From Aminobacter sp. HY435 (GTDB lineage: Bacteria; Pseudomonadota; Alphaproteobacteria; Rhizobiales; Rhizobiaceae): a stretch of 64,000 bases of DNA. Both the position numbers and the translations under genes were made by a program. The notes beneath the pieces are model-generated. The model was not told the DNA's origin, ran no database searches, and worked only from the letters and a program-made list of their open reading frames with translations. Numbering within the stretch: the stretch's first letter is position 1; each line of letters opens with the position of its first letter. Shown piece by piece: positions 19,637 to 28,763 of the stretch. Where the stretch lies: positions 62,001-126,000 of the forward strand of contig NZ_JANKZL010000009.1 in the NCBI RefSeq assembly GCF_027568395.1, written 5' to 3'.

Positions 19637-19663
19637 GAAACCGCCGGTTCGACCGGCGGTTTC
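19637..19663 (+). other. Strong 12-bp hairpin between ctaD and ctaB without a U-run
   Basis: GAAACCGCCGGT (19637-19648) pairs perfectly with ACCGGCGGTTTC (19652-19663) around a TCG loop. The bases after it (GGCCAAACGG) contain no T-tract, so it is a poor intrinsic terminator. An mRNA-stabilising or processing hairpin that separates highly expressed structural genes from assembly genes is more likely. Confidence 0.65.
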
Positions 19664-19694
19664 GGCCAAACGGAACGACTGGACGTAAGTACGC

Positions 19695-20636
19695 ATGGCC
19701 ATTGTCAAGAACAGTGTTGACGACCAGGCCTTCCGCATGTCGGAGGCCACCGCAGGCGACTTCTTCGCACTGCTGAAGCCGCGCGTCATGTCCCTGGTCG
19801 TGTTTACGGGCTTTGTCGGCATGGTCGCCGCGCCGGATACGATCAATCCTTTCCTCGCCATCATTGCGATCCTTGCGATCGCCATCGGCGCCGGCGCCTC
19901 GGGCGCCCTGAATATGTGGTACGACGCCGACATCGACGCCATCATGTCGCGCACCGTCAACCGTCCGGTGCCGTCGGGCAAGGTGACGCCCCATGAGGCG
20001 CTGACTTTCGGCCTGGTGCTCTCGGTGCTTTCGGTGATGACGCTGGGCGTCCTCATCAATTGGCTTTCGGCGGCGTTGCTCGCCTTCACCATCTTCTTCT
20101 ACGCCGTGGTCTACACGATGTGGCTCAAGCGCTGGACGCCGCAGAACATCGTCATCGGCGGTGCTGCGGGTGCGCTGCCGCCGATGATCGGCTGGGCCGC
20201 GGTGACCGGCTCGCTCAGCATCGAGAGCCTGGTGCTGTTCATGATCACCTTCCTTTGGACGCCGCCGCATTTCTGGGCGCTGGCCCTGTTCAAGTCGCAG
20301 GACTACGAGCGCGCCGGCATTCCGATGATGCCGAACGTGAAGGGCGAGGCGTCGACACGCCGCCAGATCTTCGCATACTCGCTGCTGCTCGCACCGGTCG
20401 GCGTGCTTCCCTGGATTCTGGGCTACACCACCGTCGGCTACGGCATCGTTTCGCTGGCGCTTGGCATCGGTTTTGTCTGGTACGCCTGGAAGGTTCTCCA
20501 GATGCCGGACAGCGACCGCGTCATGAAACCCGCCAAGCAGCTGTTTGCCTATTCGCTGCTTTACCTGTTCGTGATCTTCGCCGCTTACCTGGCCGATAGC
20601 GTCGTCGAGCGTGTCTTTGCGCTTGGAGGTGCATGA
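19695..20636 (+). CDS. ctaB: Protoheme IX farnesyltransferase (heme O synthase)
   Basis: A 313-residue UbiA-type prenyltransferase with nine hydrophobic helices. It attaches farnesyl to heme b to give heme O, the precursor of heme a for the oxidase encoded around it. Motifs: [15 protein letters not shown], the first Asp-rich site [19 protein letters not shown] with N and Dxxx[21 protein letters not shown], and the second loop [16 protein letters not shown]. The length fits. Its stop codon overlaps the start of the 52-residue coxF. Confidence 0.96.
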   Translation: MAIVKNSVDDQAFRMSEATAGDFFALLKPRVMSLVVFTGFVGMVAAPDTINPFLAIIAILAIAIGAGASGALNMWYDADIDAIMSRTVNRPVPSGKVTPHEALTFGLVLSVLSVMTLGVLINWLSAALLAFTIFFYAVVYTMWLKRWTPQNIVIGGAAGALPPMIGWAAVTGSLSIESLVLFMITFLWTPPHFWALALFKSQDYERAGIPMMPNVKGEASTRRQIFAYSLLLAPVGVLPWILGYTTVGYGIVSLALGIGFVWYAWKVLQMPDSDRVMKPAKQLFAYSLLYLFVIFAAYLADSVVERVFALGGA

Positions 20637-20794
20637 TGTCTGACAAGGATCTGGTGACGTTGACCGACAAGCAGAAGAAGGCGCGCCGCAGCCGCAATAT
20701 TGCGATCGGCCTGGCATTGGCTGCACTGGTGATCATCTTCTACGTTGCGACCATCGCAAAATTCGGCCCGGCGATTCTGGACCGGCCGCTATGA
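20636..20794 (+). CDS. coxF: CoxF-like small membrane protein of the cytochrome oxidase cluster
   Basis: A 52-residue protein starting [20 protein letters not shown], with one transmembrane helix (about residues 23-43, [18 protein letters not shown]) and a short tail ending DRPL. A second ATG directly before it (20633) is possible. It overlaps the ctaB stop by one base and its own stop overlaps the ctaG start (ATGA), so it is translationally coupled on both sides. Rhizobial cta clusters commonly carry such a gene, often annotated coxF or hypothetical. A role in oxidase assembly is inferred from place only. Confidence 0.82.
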   Translation: MSDKDLVTLTDKQKKARRSRNIAIGLALAALVIIFYVATIAKFGPAILDRPL

Positions 20795-21432
20795 GCAATG
20801 GCATGACAAATTCGACACAGGCGGAACAGAAGCAGCAGCGCTCCAACCGCATGGTTGCCGGCATGTGCGTCGCGTTCGTCGGCGGCATGGTCGGCATGGC
20901 CTACGCCGCGGTGCCGCTTTACGCGATGTTCTGCCAGATTACCGGCTATGGCGGCACGACCCAGCGCGTCGAGCAATATTCCGACAAGATTCTCGACCGC
21001 GAGATCACGGTCCGCTTCGACGCCAATACCTCGGGCGGACTGCCCTGGGATTTCCAGCCGGTCGCCCGCGACGTCAGGATCAAGATCGGCGAGACGACGC
21101 AGGCGCACTACAAGGCAACCAACGTCTTTACAGTGCCGACGCAGGGGCGGGCGACGTTCAACGTCACTCCTGACCTGGCAGGTGCCTATTTCAACAAGGT
21201 CGAGTGTTTCTGCTTCACGGACACCACGCTGCAGCCGGGCGAAACGCTCGACATGCCGGTGGTCTTCTTCGTCGATCCGGAAATCGTCAACGTGCCCGAA
21301 CTCAAGGACATCAAGACGATCACCTTGTCGTACACCTTTTTCCCAATTGAGGGGGAAAAGCCCGTAGCTGCCGCGCCCAAGGTCGACGGCGAAACGAAAA
21401 ATGTTAATTCCGACGGAAAAGCCGGGGGCTGA
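20791..21432 (+). CDS. ctaG: Cytochrome c oxidase assembly protein CtaG/Cox11
   Basis: A 213-residue copper chaperone anchored by one N-terminal helix (about residues 23-45, [20 protein letters not shown]), with the rest a periplasmic Ig-like domain. The copper-binding motif [15 protein letters not shown] with C-F-C is intact, and [15 protein letters not shown] supplies the additional conserved Cys. It delivers Cu(I) to the CuB site of CtaD. It overlaps coxF by four bases and lies one base before the ctaE start. Confidence 0.96.
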   Translation: MSNGMTNSTQAEQKQQRSNRMVAGMCVAFVGGMVGMAYAAVPLYAMFCQITGYGGTTQRVEQYSDKILDREITVRFDANTSGGLPWDFQPVARDVRIKIGETTQAHYKATNVFTVPTQGRATFNVTPDLAGAYFNKVECFCFTDTTLQPGETLDMPVVFFVDPEIVNVPELKDIKTITLSYTFFPIEGEKPVAAAPKVDGETKNVNSDGKAGG

Positions 21433-21433
21433 T

Positions 21434-22324
21434 ATGGCAGACGCGCACGCCAAACCACAACACGACTATCACATCATCGATCCCAGCCCGTGGCCGTTCC
21501 TCGGCTCGATGGGAGCGCTCATCATGGCCTTCGGCGGCGTCGCCTGGATGCAGCACATGAAGGGCGCGACGTTCCCGATCTTCGGCTACAACGTCGCCAA
21601 TGCCAACTACTGGATCTTCATGATCGGTCTGGCCGTGGTGCTCTACACCATGTTCGGCTGGTGGTCGGATACCATCAAGGAAGGCAACGAGGGTCATCAC
21701 ACCCGCGTCGTGTCGCTGCACCTGCGCTACGGCATGATCATGTTCATCGCTTCCGAAGTGATGTTCTTCGTCGCCTGGTTCTGGGCGTTCTTCGACGCTT
21801 CGCTGTTCCCGAACGAAGCCAACCAGTACATGCGCCTCGAATTCACCGGCGGCGTGTGGCCTCCCAAGGGCATCGAGGTCCTCGATCCCTTCCACCTGCC
21901 GCTCTACAACACCATCATCCTGCTGCTTTCGGGCACGGCGGTGACCTGGGCGCACCACGCGCTGCTGCATGACGACCGCAAGAGCCTGATCAACGGCCTG
22001 GCGATCACCGTGGCGCTCGGCGTGCTGTTCTCCTTCGTGCAGGCTTACGAGTACATTCACGCTCCGTTCGCCTTCAAGGACTCGATCTACGGCGCGACCT
22101 TCTTCATGGCGACCGGCTTCCACGGCTTCCACGTCATCGTCGGAACGATCTTCCTGCTGGTCTGCCTGCTCCGCGCCATGGCCGGCGGCTTCACCCCGAA
22201 GCAGCATTTCGGCTTCGAGGCTGCTGCCTGGTACTGGCACTTCGTCGACGTGGTCTGGCTGTTCCTGTTTGCCGCGATCTACGTCTGGGGTTCGGTCGGC
22301 GGAACCATTGCCGCGGGTCACTGA
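21434..22324 (+). CDS. ctaE: Cytochrome c oxidase subunit III
   Basis: A 296-residue, seven-helix subunit starting [21 protein letters not shown], the usual opening. Further family marks: [26 protein letters not shown] with the buried Glu, [28 protein letters not shown], and the C-terminal [20 protein letters not shown]. It has no redox centre but stabilises subunit I and long-term turnover. Last structural gene of the operon, ended 21 bases later by an intrinsic terminator. Confidence 0.97.
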   Translation: MADAHAKPQHDYHIIDPSPWPFLGSMGALIMAFGGVAWMQHMKGATFPIFGYNVANANYWIFMIGLAVVLYTMFGWWSDTIKEGNEGHHTRVVSLHLRYGMIMFIASEVMFFVAWFWAFFDASLFPNEANQYMRLEFTGGVWPPKGIEVLDPFHLPLYNTIILLLSGTAVTWAHHALLHDDRKSLINGLAITVALGVLFSFVQAYEYIHAPFAFKDSIYGATFFMATGFHGFHVIVGTIFLLVCLLRAMAGGFTPKQHFGFEAAAWYWHFVDVVWLFLFAAIYVWGSVGGTIAAGH

Positions 22325-22345
22325 CCTCACTGCAATTTGAAAAGA

Positions 22346-22380
22346 GGCGGTCGCGGCAACGCGGCCGCCTTTCTCTTTTT
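22346..22380 (+). terminator. Intrinsic terminator of the cta operon
   Basis: A 10-bp stem GGCGGTCGCG / CGCGGCCGCC (22346-22355 and 22360-22369, one G-T pair) closes a GCAA tetraloop of the GNRA type and runs straight into TTTCTCTTTTT. This is the clearest factor-independent terminator in the window. Confidence 0.93.
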
Positions 22381-22408
22381 GGGCGCTTTCTTAGGCCAGA
22401 CAATTGGC

Positions 22409-22906
22409 ATGACAATCAGCCGCATCGCATGTGTGGGATTTGCCCTTCTGGCCTCCCTTGTCTCCGCCGACGCGGAGCAGGCAAGGATCGAACTGGTTCG
22501 GGTGAACAAGTCGGAGCGCAAGCTGGAGCTGGTTTCTGGCGAAAGGGTAGTCCGCAGCTACGGCATAGCACTGGGGGCCAATCCCGTCGGCCACAAGCTC
22601 CAGGAGGGCGACGAGCGGACGCCCGAGGGCCGCTACGTGCTGGACTGGCGTAATCCCGACAGCGCCTTCACCAAGTCGATCCATATTTCTTATCCCGACG
22701 CCGACGACGTCGCTGCGGCAAAGAGGGCAGGTGTCGAAGCAGGTGGAATGATTATGATCCATGGCCAGTCTAAAGGCTTTGGTTGGTGGTCGTGGCTGAT
22801 GCAGCTCTACGACTGGACGAATGGCTGTATCGCCGTTACCGACGAGGACATGGCGGAGATCTGGCAGATGGTCGAAAACGGCACCCCAATCGAGATAAAT
22901 CCATGA
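22409..22906 (+). CDS. L,D-transpeptidase (YkuD domain) family protein
   Basis: A 165-residue exported protein starting MTISRIACVGFALLASLVSA, a signal peptide of about 22 residues. An open frame back to 22337 overlaps the upstream terminator and is not used. The YkuD domain ends in IMIHGQ (catalytic-site His) and DWTNGCIAVTDEDMAEIW, with the nucleophilic Cys in a TNGC rather than SHGC setting, as in YafK/ErfK-like small members. These enzymes form 3-3 cross-links or cleave lipoprotein from peptidoglycan, and the type cannot be decided. It overlaps the following DUF983 gene (ATGA), so it is tied to the oxidase assembly genes by translation. Confidence 0.88.
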   Translation: MTISRIACVGFALLASLVSADAEQARIELVRVNKSERKLELVSGERVVRSYGIALGANPVGHKLQEGDERTPEGRYVLDWRNPDSAFTKSIHISYPDADDVAAAKRAGVEAGGMIMIHGQSKGFGWWSWLMQLYDWTNGCIAVTDEDMAEIWQMVENGTPIEINP

Positions 22907-23289
22907 GCGACGACAAAGCCATCTGGCCGCCCGTCGACCCGGTCTCGGCGGGCCTCAAGGGGCGCTGCCCGCGCTGCGGCGAGGGCAAGCTGTTTTCGAG
23001 CTTCCTGACCGTCGGCAAGCAGTGCGGCGTCTGTCGCCTCGACTATTCCTTTGCCGATGCCGGCGACGGCCCGGCGGTGTTCGTCATTCTCATCATCGGC
23101 TTCATCGTCGTCGGCCTCGCGCTGTGGATGGAGGTCAATGTTGGGCCGCCGCTCTGGGTGCATTTCCTGATGTGGATTCCGCTCACCCTTGTGCTCAGCC
23201 TCGGCGCGCTGCGGCTGATCAAGGGCGTGCTGATCACGCTGCAATATCGCAACAAGGCGGCCGAAGGGCGCCTGGAAAAGAACCAATGA
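22903..23289 (+). CDS. DUF983 family zinc-ribbon membrane protein
   Basis: A 128-residue protein. The N-terminal CPRCGEGKLFSSFLTVGKQCGVC is a four-cysteine zinc ribbon, followed by two transmembrane helices (about 55-80 and 85-108) and a basic tail. DUF983 proteins sit next to cta genes in many alphaproteobacteria and are suspected to help oxidase assembly, without a proven role. It overlaps ldt upstream and SURF1 downstream by four bases each. Confidence 0.9.
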   Translation: MSDDKAIWPPVDPVSAGLKGRCPRCGEGKLFSSFLTVGKQCGVCRLDYSFADAGDGPAVFVILIIGFIVVGLALWMEVNVGPPLWVHFLMWIPLTLVLSLGALRLIKGVLITLQYRNKAAEGRLEKNQ

Positions 23290-24041
23290 ACCAGGACAAT
23301 ACCTTGCAAGCGCCGGTGCGCCGCACCGGGCAATTGCTGATGCTTGTGCTCGGCGCGATCGCTTTTGCCCTCTTGATTGCTCTCGGCACGTGGCAAGTGC
23401 AACGGCTGCACTGGAAGAACGGCCTGGTCGAACAGATCGCCGAGCGCACCCAGGCGCAGCCATTGCCTTTGGCCGAAATGGAAGTGAAGTACCGCGCCAC
23501 CGGCGACGTCGACTACTGGCCGGTGACGCTCTCCGGCACGTTCCTGCATGAGGGCGAACGCCATTTCTTCGCCACCTGGGACGGCCAGTCGGGCTTCTAC
23601 GTCTACACACCCCTCAAGCTTGACGATGGGCGCTATGTCCTGGTCAACCGTGGCTTCGTGCCATATGACCTGAAGGATGCCGCGAAGCGGCCGACGGGAC
23701 AGGTAGCGGGCAGTGTCGGCATTACCGGGCTGGCGCGCAATCCGCTTGACGAAAAGCCCGGCGCCCTGGTCCCGGACAACGACCTGGCCAAGAACGTGTT
23801 CTATTGGAAGGAGCGCGATGCCATGGCGGCCACCGCAGGCCTGCCGGCGGGCGCAACGGTGCTGCCGTTCTTTGTCGACGCCGACAAGACCGCCAATCCC
23901 GGCGGCCTGCCGATCGGCGGGGTGACAATGATCAACATGCCCAACAACCACCTGCAATACGCCGTCACCTGGTACGGCCTGGCGGCGGCGTTGCTTGGCG
24001 TGATGGGCGTCTGGCTGCTGCGACGGCCCGATCGCAGATAG
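23286..24041 (+). CDS. SURF1 family cytochrome oxidase biogenesis protein
   Basis: A 251-residue protein with two transmembrane helices at the ends (about 15-38 and 220-242) and a periplasmic domain. Family marks: LGTWQVQRLHWKNGLVEQI after the first helix, PVTLSGTFLHEGE, VLVNRGFVP, and the C-terminal NNHLQYAVTWYGLAAALL. SURF1 supports heme a insertion into subunit I. Coupled to DUF983 by an ATGA overlap. The ispH gene begins 93 bases further on. Confidence 0.94.
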   Translation: MNQDNTLQAPVRRTGQLLMLVLGAIAFALLIALGTWQVQRLHWKNGLVEQIAERTQAQPLPLAEMEVKYRATGDVDYWPVTLSGTFLHEGERHFFATWDGQSGFYVYTPLKLDDGRYVLVNRGFVPYDLKDAAKRPTGQVAGSVGITGLARNPLDEKPGALVPDNDLAKNVFYWKERDAMAATAGLPAGATVLPFFVDADKTANPGGLPIGGVTMINMPNNHLQYAVTWYGLAAALLGVMGVWLLRRPDRR

Positions 24042-24134
24042 CGGCAGTGGCACGAACGGTGCCGCTTCGGTTGCGCCCTTGACAGCAGGGGGGCGCAGAC
24101 ATCATTTCGGGCGCTGAACCAAGAACCGGATGCT

Positions 24135-25145
24135 ATGCTCCAGACCACGACAAAACCACCTTTGACGATCAGGCTCTGCCAGCCCAGAGGCTTCTGCGCC
24201 GGCGTCGACCGCGCCATTCAGATCGTGGTCCTGGCGCTCAAGAAATATGGCGCGCCGGTCTATGTCCGCCACGAGATCGTGCACAACCGCTATGTGGTCG
24301 AAGGTCTGCAGAATCTCGGCGCTGTGTTCATCGAGGAACTGCACGAGATCCCCGAGGATCACCGCGACGCCCCGGTGGTCTTTTCCGCGCATGGCGTGCC
24401 GAAGTCGGTTCCCGCGGATGCGGTTGCCCGCAATCTGTTTTACCTCGACGCCACCTGTCCACTGGTTTCCAAGGTGCATAAGCAGGCGATGCGACACCAG
24501 CGCCAGGGCCGCCATGTGCTGTTGATCGGCCATGCCGGGCACCCCGAAGTCATCGGTACCATGGGGCAATTGCCCGAGGGCGCCGTCACGCTGGTCGAGA
24601 CCGAGGCCGACGCGGCCAGGCTTGCGCCCGCCGACCCCCAGGCGCTCGGCTTCGTCACCCAGACCACCCTGTCGGTGGAAGACACCGCAGGCATCCTGAA
24701 GGCGCTGCAGGAGCGGTTCCCGGCGCTCCAGGCGCCCGCTGCCGAATCGATCTGCTACGCCACCACCAACCGCCAGGAGGCGGTGAAGGAAACCGCGCCG
24801 GGCGCTGACCTCTATCTTGTCGTCGGCGCGCCCAATTCATCCAACTCGCGCCGCCTCGTCGAGGTCGCCGAGCGGGCAGGGGCGAAGATGTCGCTGTTGG
24901 TGCAGCGTGCGTCGGAGATACCTTGGAACGACATCGGCTCGATCTCTACGCTCGGCCTTTCGGCAGGTGCGTCCGCGCCGGAGATCATCGTCGACGAGAT
25001 CATCAACGCCTTCCGCGAGCGCTTCGAAGTGAACGTGGAACTCGCCATCACGGCGACCGAAACAGAGGACTTTCCGGTGATGCGGGTATTGCGCGACGTC
25101 GAGCTGACATCAGCCGACATGGCCTTCGTCAACGGTACGCGCTGA
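24135..25145 (+). CDS. ispH: 4-hydroxy-3-methylbut-2-enyl diphosphate reductase
   Basis: A 336-residue iron-sulfur enzyme, last step of the MEP pathway, giving IPP and DMAPP. The three cluster cysteines are present: [27 protein letters not shown] and [11 protein letters not shown]. Also seen are the substrate-binding [17 protein letters not shown], and [15 protein letters not shown]; the Glu of the proton relay lies in [12 protein letters not shown]. The stop codon overlaps the thrB start (TGATG). Confidence 0.96.
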   Translation: MLQTTTKPPLTIRLCQPRGFCAGVDRAIQIVVLALKKYGAPVYVRHEIVHNRYVVEGLQNLGAVFIEELHEIPEDHRDAPVVFSAHGVPKSVPADAVARNLFYLDATCPLVSKVHKQAMRHQRQGRHVLLIGHAGHPEVIGTMGQLPEGAVTLVETEADAARLAPADPQALGFVTQTTLSVEDTAGILKALQERFPALQAPAAESICYATTNRQEAVKETAPGADLYLVVGAPNSSNSRRLVEVAERAGAKMSLLVQRASEIPWNDIGSISTLGLSAGASAPEIIVDEIINAFRERFEVNVELAITATETEDFPVMRVLRDVELTSADMAFVNGTR

Positions 25146-26107
25146 TGGCTGTCTACACCGACGTCACGGAAGGCGAGCTCGGGGCCTTCCTCCGCAACTA
25201 TCCTGTCGGCGACCTGCTCTCCTACAAGGGCATCGCCGAAGGGACGGAGAATTCCAACTTCCTGCTGCATACGACCACGGGTTCGTACATCCTGACGCTC
25301 TATGAGAAGCGCGTCGACAAGGCGGACCTGCCGTTCTTTCTCGGCCTGATGCAGCATCTGGCCCACAAGGGCCTTTCCTGCCCGCTGCCGGTCGACGGCA
25401 AGGACGGCAATGTCATCGGCACGCTGGCCGGCCGTCCGGCCGTCATCATCACCTTCCTTGAAGGCATGTGGCTGCGCAAGCCGCAGGTCGTGCATTGCCG
25501 CGAGGTCGGCAAGGCACTGGCCTCGCTGCACGTCGCCGGCCAGGATTTCACCATGACGCGGTCCAATGCGCTCGCTATCGATGGCTGGAGCAAGCTGTGG
25601 GACGCGGCGCGCGGGCGTGCTGACGAGGTTGAGCCGGGACTGGCAAGGGAGGTCGACGCCGACTTCGCGGAATTTGCCGGGAGCTGGCCTACCGACCTGC
25701 CTGCCGGCGTCATCCATGCCGACCTTTTCCCCGACAACGTGTTTTTCCTCGGCGACGAGCTGTCGGGCCTGATCGACTTCTATTTCGCCTGCACCGACTT
25801 CTATGCCTACGATCTGGCCACCTGCCTCAATGCCTGGTGCTTCGAGAAGGATTTCTCCTTCAACCTGACCAAGGGCACGGCCTTGCTGGAGGGCTACCAG
25901 AGCGTCAGGCCGCTGAGCGAGGCGGAGAAGGCGGCGCTGCCGATGCTGGCGCGCGGCTCGGCGCTGCGTTTCATGCTGACCAGGCTCTATGACTGGCTGA
26001 CGATCCCCGACGGCGGCCTTGTGATGAAGCGCGACCCGATGGAATACATCCGCCGTCTGCGCTTCCACAGGGCGATCAAATCCCCGCAGGAATACGGCCT
26101 CAAATGA
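25145..26107 (+). CDS. thrB: Homoserine kinase, aminoglycoside-phosphotransferase-fold type
   Basis: A 320-residue kinase starting [16 protein letters not shown]. It is the APH/choline-kinase-fold ThrB found in alphaproteobacteria and pseudomonads, not the GHMP type of E. coli. Motifs: [13 protein letters not shown] with the nucleotide loop, [14 protein letters not shown] as the catalytic Brenner motif with Asp and Asn, and [17 protein letters not shown] as the metal-binding DFG equivalent. It makes O-phosphohomoserine, the substrate of ThrC encoded at 33564. It sits between ispH and rnhA, an order shared by many rhizobia. Confidence 0.94.
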   Translation: MAVYTDVTEGELGAFLRNYPVGDLLSYKGIAEGTENSNFLLHTTTGSYILTLYEKRVDKADLPFFLGLMQHLAHKGLSCPLPVDGKDGNVIGTLAGRPAVIITFLEGMWLRKPQVVHCREVGKALASLHVAGQDFTMTRSNALAIDGWSKLWDAARGRADEVEPGLAREVDADFAEFAGSWPTDLPAGVIHADLFPDNVFFLGDELSGLIDFYFACTDFYAYDLATCLNAWCFEKDFSFNLTKGTALLEGYQSVRPLSEAEKAALPMLARGSALRFMLTRLYDWLTIPDGGLVMKRDPMEYIRRLRFHRAIKSPQEYGLK

Positions 26108-26559
26108 AGCATGTGGAAGTTTTCACCGACGGCGCCTGTTCGGGCAATCCGGGACCGGGCGGCTGGGGCGCGCTGATGCGCTACAAGGCCAAGGTCAAGG
26201 AGCTGTCGGGCGGCGAGGCCGAGACCACCAACAACCGCATGGAGTTGCTGGCTGCCATCTCGGCATTGAACGCGCTCAAGGAGCCGTGCCAGATCGACCT
26301 GCACACGGACAGCAAATACGTCATGGACGGGATCTCCAAGTGGATCCATGGCTGGAAGAAGAACGGCTGGAAGACCGCCGACAAGAAGCCGGTCAAGAAC
26401 GGCGAGTTGTGGCAGGCGCTGGACGAGGCCAACAAGCGTCACAAGGTGACGTGGCACTGGGTCAAGGGCCATGCCGGTCATCCCGAGAACGAACGGGCGG
26501 ACGAGCTGGCGCGCGAGGGCATGGCGCCCTTCAAGAACGGCCGCAAGGCATCGGCATAG
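26104..26559 (+). CDS. rnhA: Ribonuclease HI
   Basis: A 151-residue enzyme cleaving RNA in RNA-DNA hybrids. The four acidic residues of the active site are in place: Asp in [15 protein letters not shown], Glu in [10 protein letters not shown], Asp in [11 protein letters not shown], and Asp in NERADELAR. The basic protrusion [15 protein letters not shown] that grips the hybrid is present. Starts inside the thrB stop (ATGA), so it is coupled. Confidence 0.96.
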   Translation: MKHVEVFTDGACSGNPGPGGWGALMRYKAKVKELSGGEAETTNNRMELLAAISALNALKEPCQIDLHTDSKYVMDGISKWIHGWKKNGWKTADKKPVKNGELWQALDEANKRHKVTWHWVKGHAGHPENERADELAREGMAPFKNGRKASA

Positions 26560-26578
26560 GCCGCCCATGCTTGGTATA

Positions 26579-26615
26579 GGCGCGCCGCCGAAAGGCCGCG
26601 CGCCATTGTCTTTTT
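26579..26615 (+). terminator. Intrinsic terminator after rnhA
   Basis: An imperfect 11-bp stem GGCGCGCCGCC / GGCCGCGCGCC (one mismatch) with a GAAA loop, then ATTGTCTTTTT. It lies between convergent rnhA and the peroxiredoxin gene and reaches the latter's stop codon. Confidence 0.75.
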
Positions 26616-27100
26616 CAGAGCTGTTCGAGGATCCGTGCGGCGCCCGAATCGATGGCCTGGCCCGGCGTGCCCTCGATGTTGAGCTGGGTCACCTTGCCGT
26701 CGTCGACGATCATCGAAAAGCGCTTCGAGCGCAGGCCCATGCCGGCCGCCGAAAGGTCAAGATCGAGGCCAGCCGCGCGGGCGAAATCGCCGCTGCCGTC
26801 GGCGAGGAACTGCACCTTGCCTTCACCGCCGCTGAAGCGCGCCCAGGCGCCCATGACGTGGACGTCGTTGACGGAAACGACGGCGATGGTGTCAACCCCA
26901 CGCGCGAGGATGGCATCGTGGTTTTCGATATAGCCTGGCAGATGATTGTTGCTGCAGGTCGGCGTGAATGCGCCCGGAACCGCAAACAGCACCACCTTCT
27001 TGCCGGCGAACACGTCGTCGGTGGTCAGGTTCTTGGCGCCCTCGGCGGTCATCGTCTTGAAGGTGGTTTCAGGTAGCTTGTCGCCGATCGAAATGGTCAT
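26615..27100 (-). CDS. Peroxiredoxin, Prx5/AhpE-TSA type
   Basis: A 161-residue thiol peroxidase starting MTISIGDKLPETTF; an in-frame extension to 27166 is rejected because it lacks family sequence. The peroxidatic site is PGAFTPTCSNNHLPGY with the reactive Cys near residue 49, and RFSMIVDDG and the end segment fit the Prx5 group. It reduces hydrogen and organic peroxides, usually with glutaredoxin or glutathione. No clear resolving cysteine is visible downstream, which suggests a 1-Cys mechanism. Confidence 0.93.
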   Translation of the reverse strand: MTISIGDKLPETTFKTMTAEGAKNLTTDDVFAGKKVVLFAVPGAFTPTCSNNHLPGYIENHDAILARGVDTIAVVSVNDVHVMGAWARFSGGEGKVQFLADGSGDFARAAGLDLDLSAAGMGLRSKRFSMIVDDGKVTQLNIEGTPGQAIDSGAARILEQL

Positions 27101-27200
27101 CAGTGTCGCTCGCATCCGTTGATTGAAAAGCCGGTGTTTCCTACCGCAGTGGCAGCGCTTGTCCAATGGTCACGGCAGGAGATTGATTGCGTCAGCAGAA

Positions 27201-28007
27201 TCAGGGGTAGGGCACAAAGCCTTCGACGGCGCCGGCCGGACTCGTCAGCGTATACGGGATGCCCTTGCCGCCGGGAGGTGACTTCGGGCGTTCAAGAACC
27301 TTCATCGAGAAGGTCACCTTGCCGTCCGCTTCGTGACGCTCGGGCGTGCCGAACATGTAGCCATCCACACCGGCGACGTACAGATCGGCGTCTCGGGTAC
27401 CGGCGGGCAGATTTGCCGTTAGCGACAGCATCTGGCCATCGCTGGCGTTTGCCGCAACGCCGAAGTCCGGGCTGGCCGGCCTGGGCAGGGCAGCAAAAGC
27501 CGCCTGCACGAGATTTGCATCGCCGGGATTACCCGGATCGATGTTGGGGTCGAGCTCAATCCGCGCCTGGACCGGAACGCAAATGGTTTCGCACACACCC
27601 AGGAATACGTCGGCGACGATTTTGGTCGGGGTATCGGAGGACGCGAGCGTGAGAGTTATGGGCAATCCGAGCGAATAATCGTAGCCGGCCCATTTGGAAT
27701 AACCGTCGTCATGACGCTCTGGGGCAGGAAAGCCGACATCGGCCGTGCTGACGTTCTGGCTGGCGGAGATATCGACCTGCGGCGGCACGCCTGCGTCGCC
27801 GGGGTCGCGCCAGTATGTCTTCCAGCCCGGCTTTAGCTCGATGTCGAGCACGCCCCTGAGCTTTCCGTCGGCGTCGGGCTTGCCGGAGGTCACGAGCCGG
27901 AAGCGACCTCCCTCGGCTTGATGCCACTCCGACGACGACGCATGGGCCGACGCTGCGGCAAGCAGCGACGCAGACAAACCAGCCGCGAGAACGATCGCAT
28001 TTTTCAT
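27201..28007 (-). CDS. Exported protein with stand-alone DsbD N-terminal domain
   Basis: A 268-residue protein starting MKNAIVLAAGLSASLLAAASAHA, a signal peptide. The mature protein reads like the DsbD/ScsB alpha domain (DsbD_N family): LKPGWKTYWRDPGDAGVPP, then YSLGLPITLTL and VFLGVCETICVPVQA with the C-x3-C pair that would exchange disulfides. The membrane and thioredoxin parts of full DsbD are absent, so it would need a separate partner. It is divergent from yqgE, an arrangement common in rhizobia. Periplasmic redox or copper-tolerance roles (as ScsB) are inferred. Confidence 0.82.
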   Translation of the reverse strand: MKNAIVLAAGLSASLLAAASAHASSSEWHQAEGGRFRLVTSGKPDADGKLRGVLDIELKPGWKTYWRDPGDAGVPPQVDISASQNVSTADVGFPAPERHDDGYSKWAGYDYSLGLPITLTLASSDTPTKIVADVFLGVCETICVPVQARIELDPNIDPGNPGDANLVQAAFAALPRPASPDFGVAANASDGQMLSLTANLPAGTRDADLYVAGVDGYMFGTPERHEADGKVTFSMKVLERPKSPPGGKGIPYTLTSPAGAVEGFVPYP

Positions 28008-28154
28008 GGGCCTGATTTGATAGTCTCCCGCCGCCATCGCAACCTGCATCGGCTGCATTCGCCATCATTTTTGCGTGACGGCCTTGCTCAAAGATGAACG
28101 TGCCGACCTCGACTGCATCTTTCAAGACGCGGGGAAACGCGTTACGTTCTTTCC

Positions 28155-28763
28155 ATGGACCTCTTGCGACAGAAAAAGGGCGCCTCGCAGCGCGGTTTTC
28201 TCGACGATCAGTTCCTCATCGCCATGCCGGGGATGAAGGACGACAGGTTCTCGCGTGCGGTGATCTACATCTGCGCCCACAGCGACGAAGGCGCGATGGG
28301 GCTGATCATCAACCAGGTTCAGCCGCTGCTGTTTCCCGATCTGCTGGTCCAGCTCGGCATCCTCGACGAGCAGGAGGCGATCCGCCTGCCGATCAAGGCC
28401 AAGGACTTCATCGTCCGCAACGGTGGCCCCGTCGATCGCAGCCGTGGCTTCGTGCTGCACAGCGACGACTACAAGGTGGAATCTTCGCTGCCGGTCTCGG
28501 AAGAGATCTGCCTGACTGCCACCGTCGATATTCTCCGGGCGATTTCGGCAGGGCGCGGTCCTCGCCATGCCCTGATGGCGCTCGGCTATTCCGGCTGGGG
28601 TGCTGGCCAGCTCGAAAGCGAGATTGCCGAAAATGGCTGGCTGACATGTCCCGCTACGTCGGAGCTGTTGTTCGACACCGACATCGACCGCAAGTACGAC
28701 CGCATCCTGGCCACGCTCGGCATCGACCTTGCGCGGCTCAGCAATGCTGCCGGTCACGCCTGA
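28155..28763 (+). CDS. YqgE/AlgH family protein
   Basis: A 202-residue protein with the family opening [43 protein letters not shown] and the later [16 protein letters not shown] and [15 protein letters not shown]. The family is conserved in proteobacteria (AlgH in Pseudomonas) but its biochemical role is unsettled. Its 3' end overlaps the convergent GGDEF/EAL gene by ten bases. Confidence 0.93.
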   Translation: MDLLRQKKGASQRGFLDDQFLIAMPGMKDDRFSRAVIYICAHSDEGAMGLIINQVQPLLFPDLLVQLGILDEQEAIRLPIKAKDFIVRNGGPVDRSRGFVLHSDDYKVESSLPVSEEICLTATVDILRAISAGRGPRHALMALGYSGWGAGQLESEIAENGWLTCPATSELLFDTDIDRKYDRILATLGIDLARLSNAAGHA

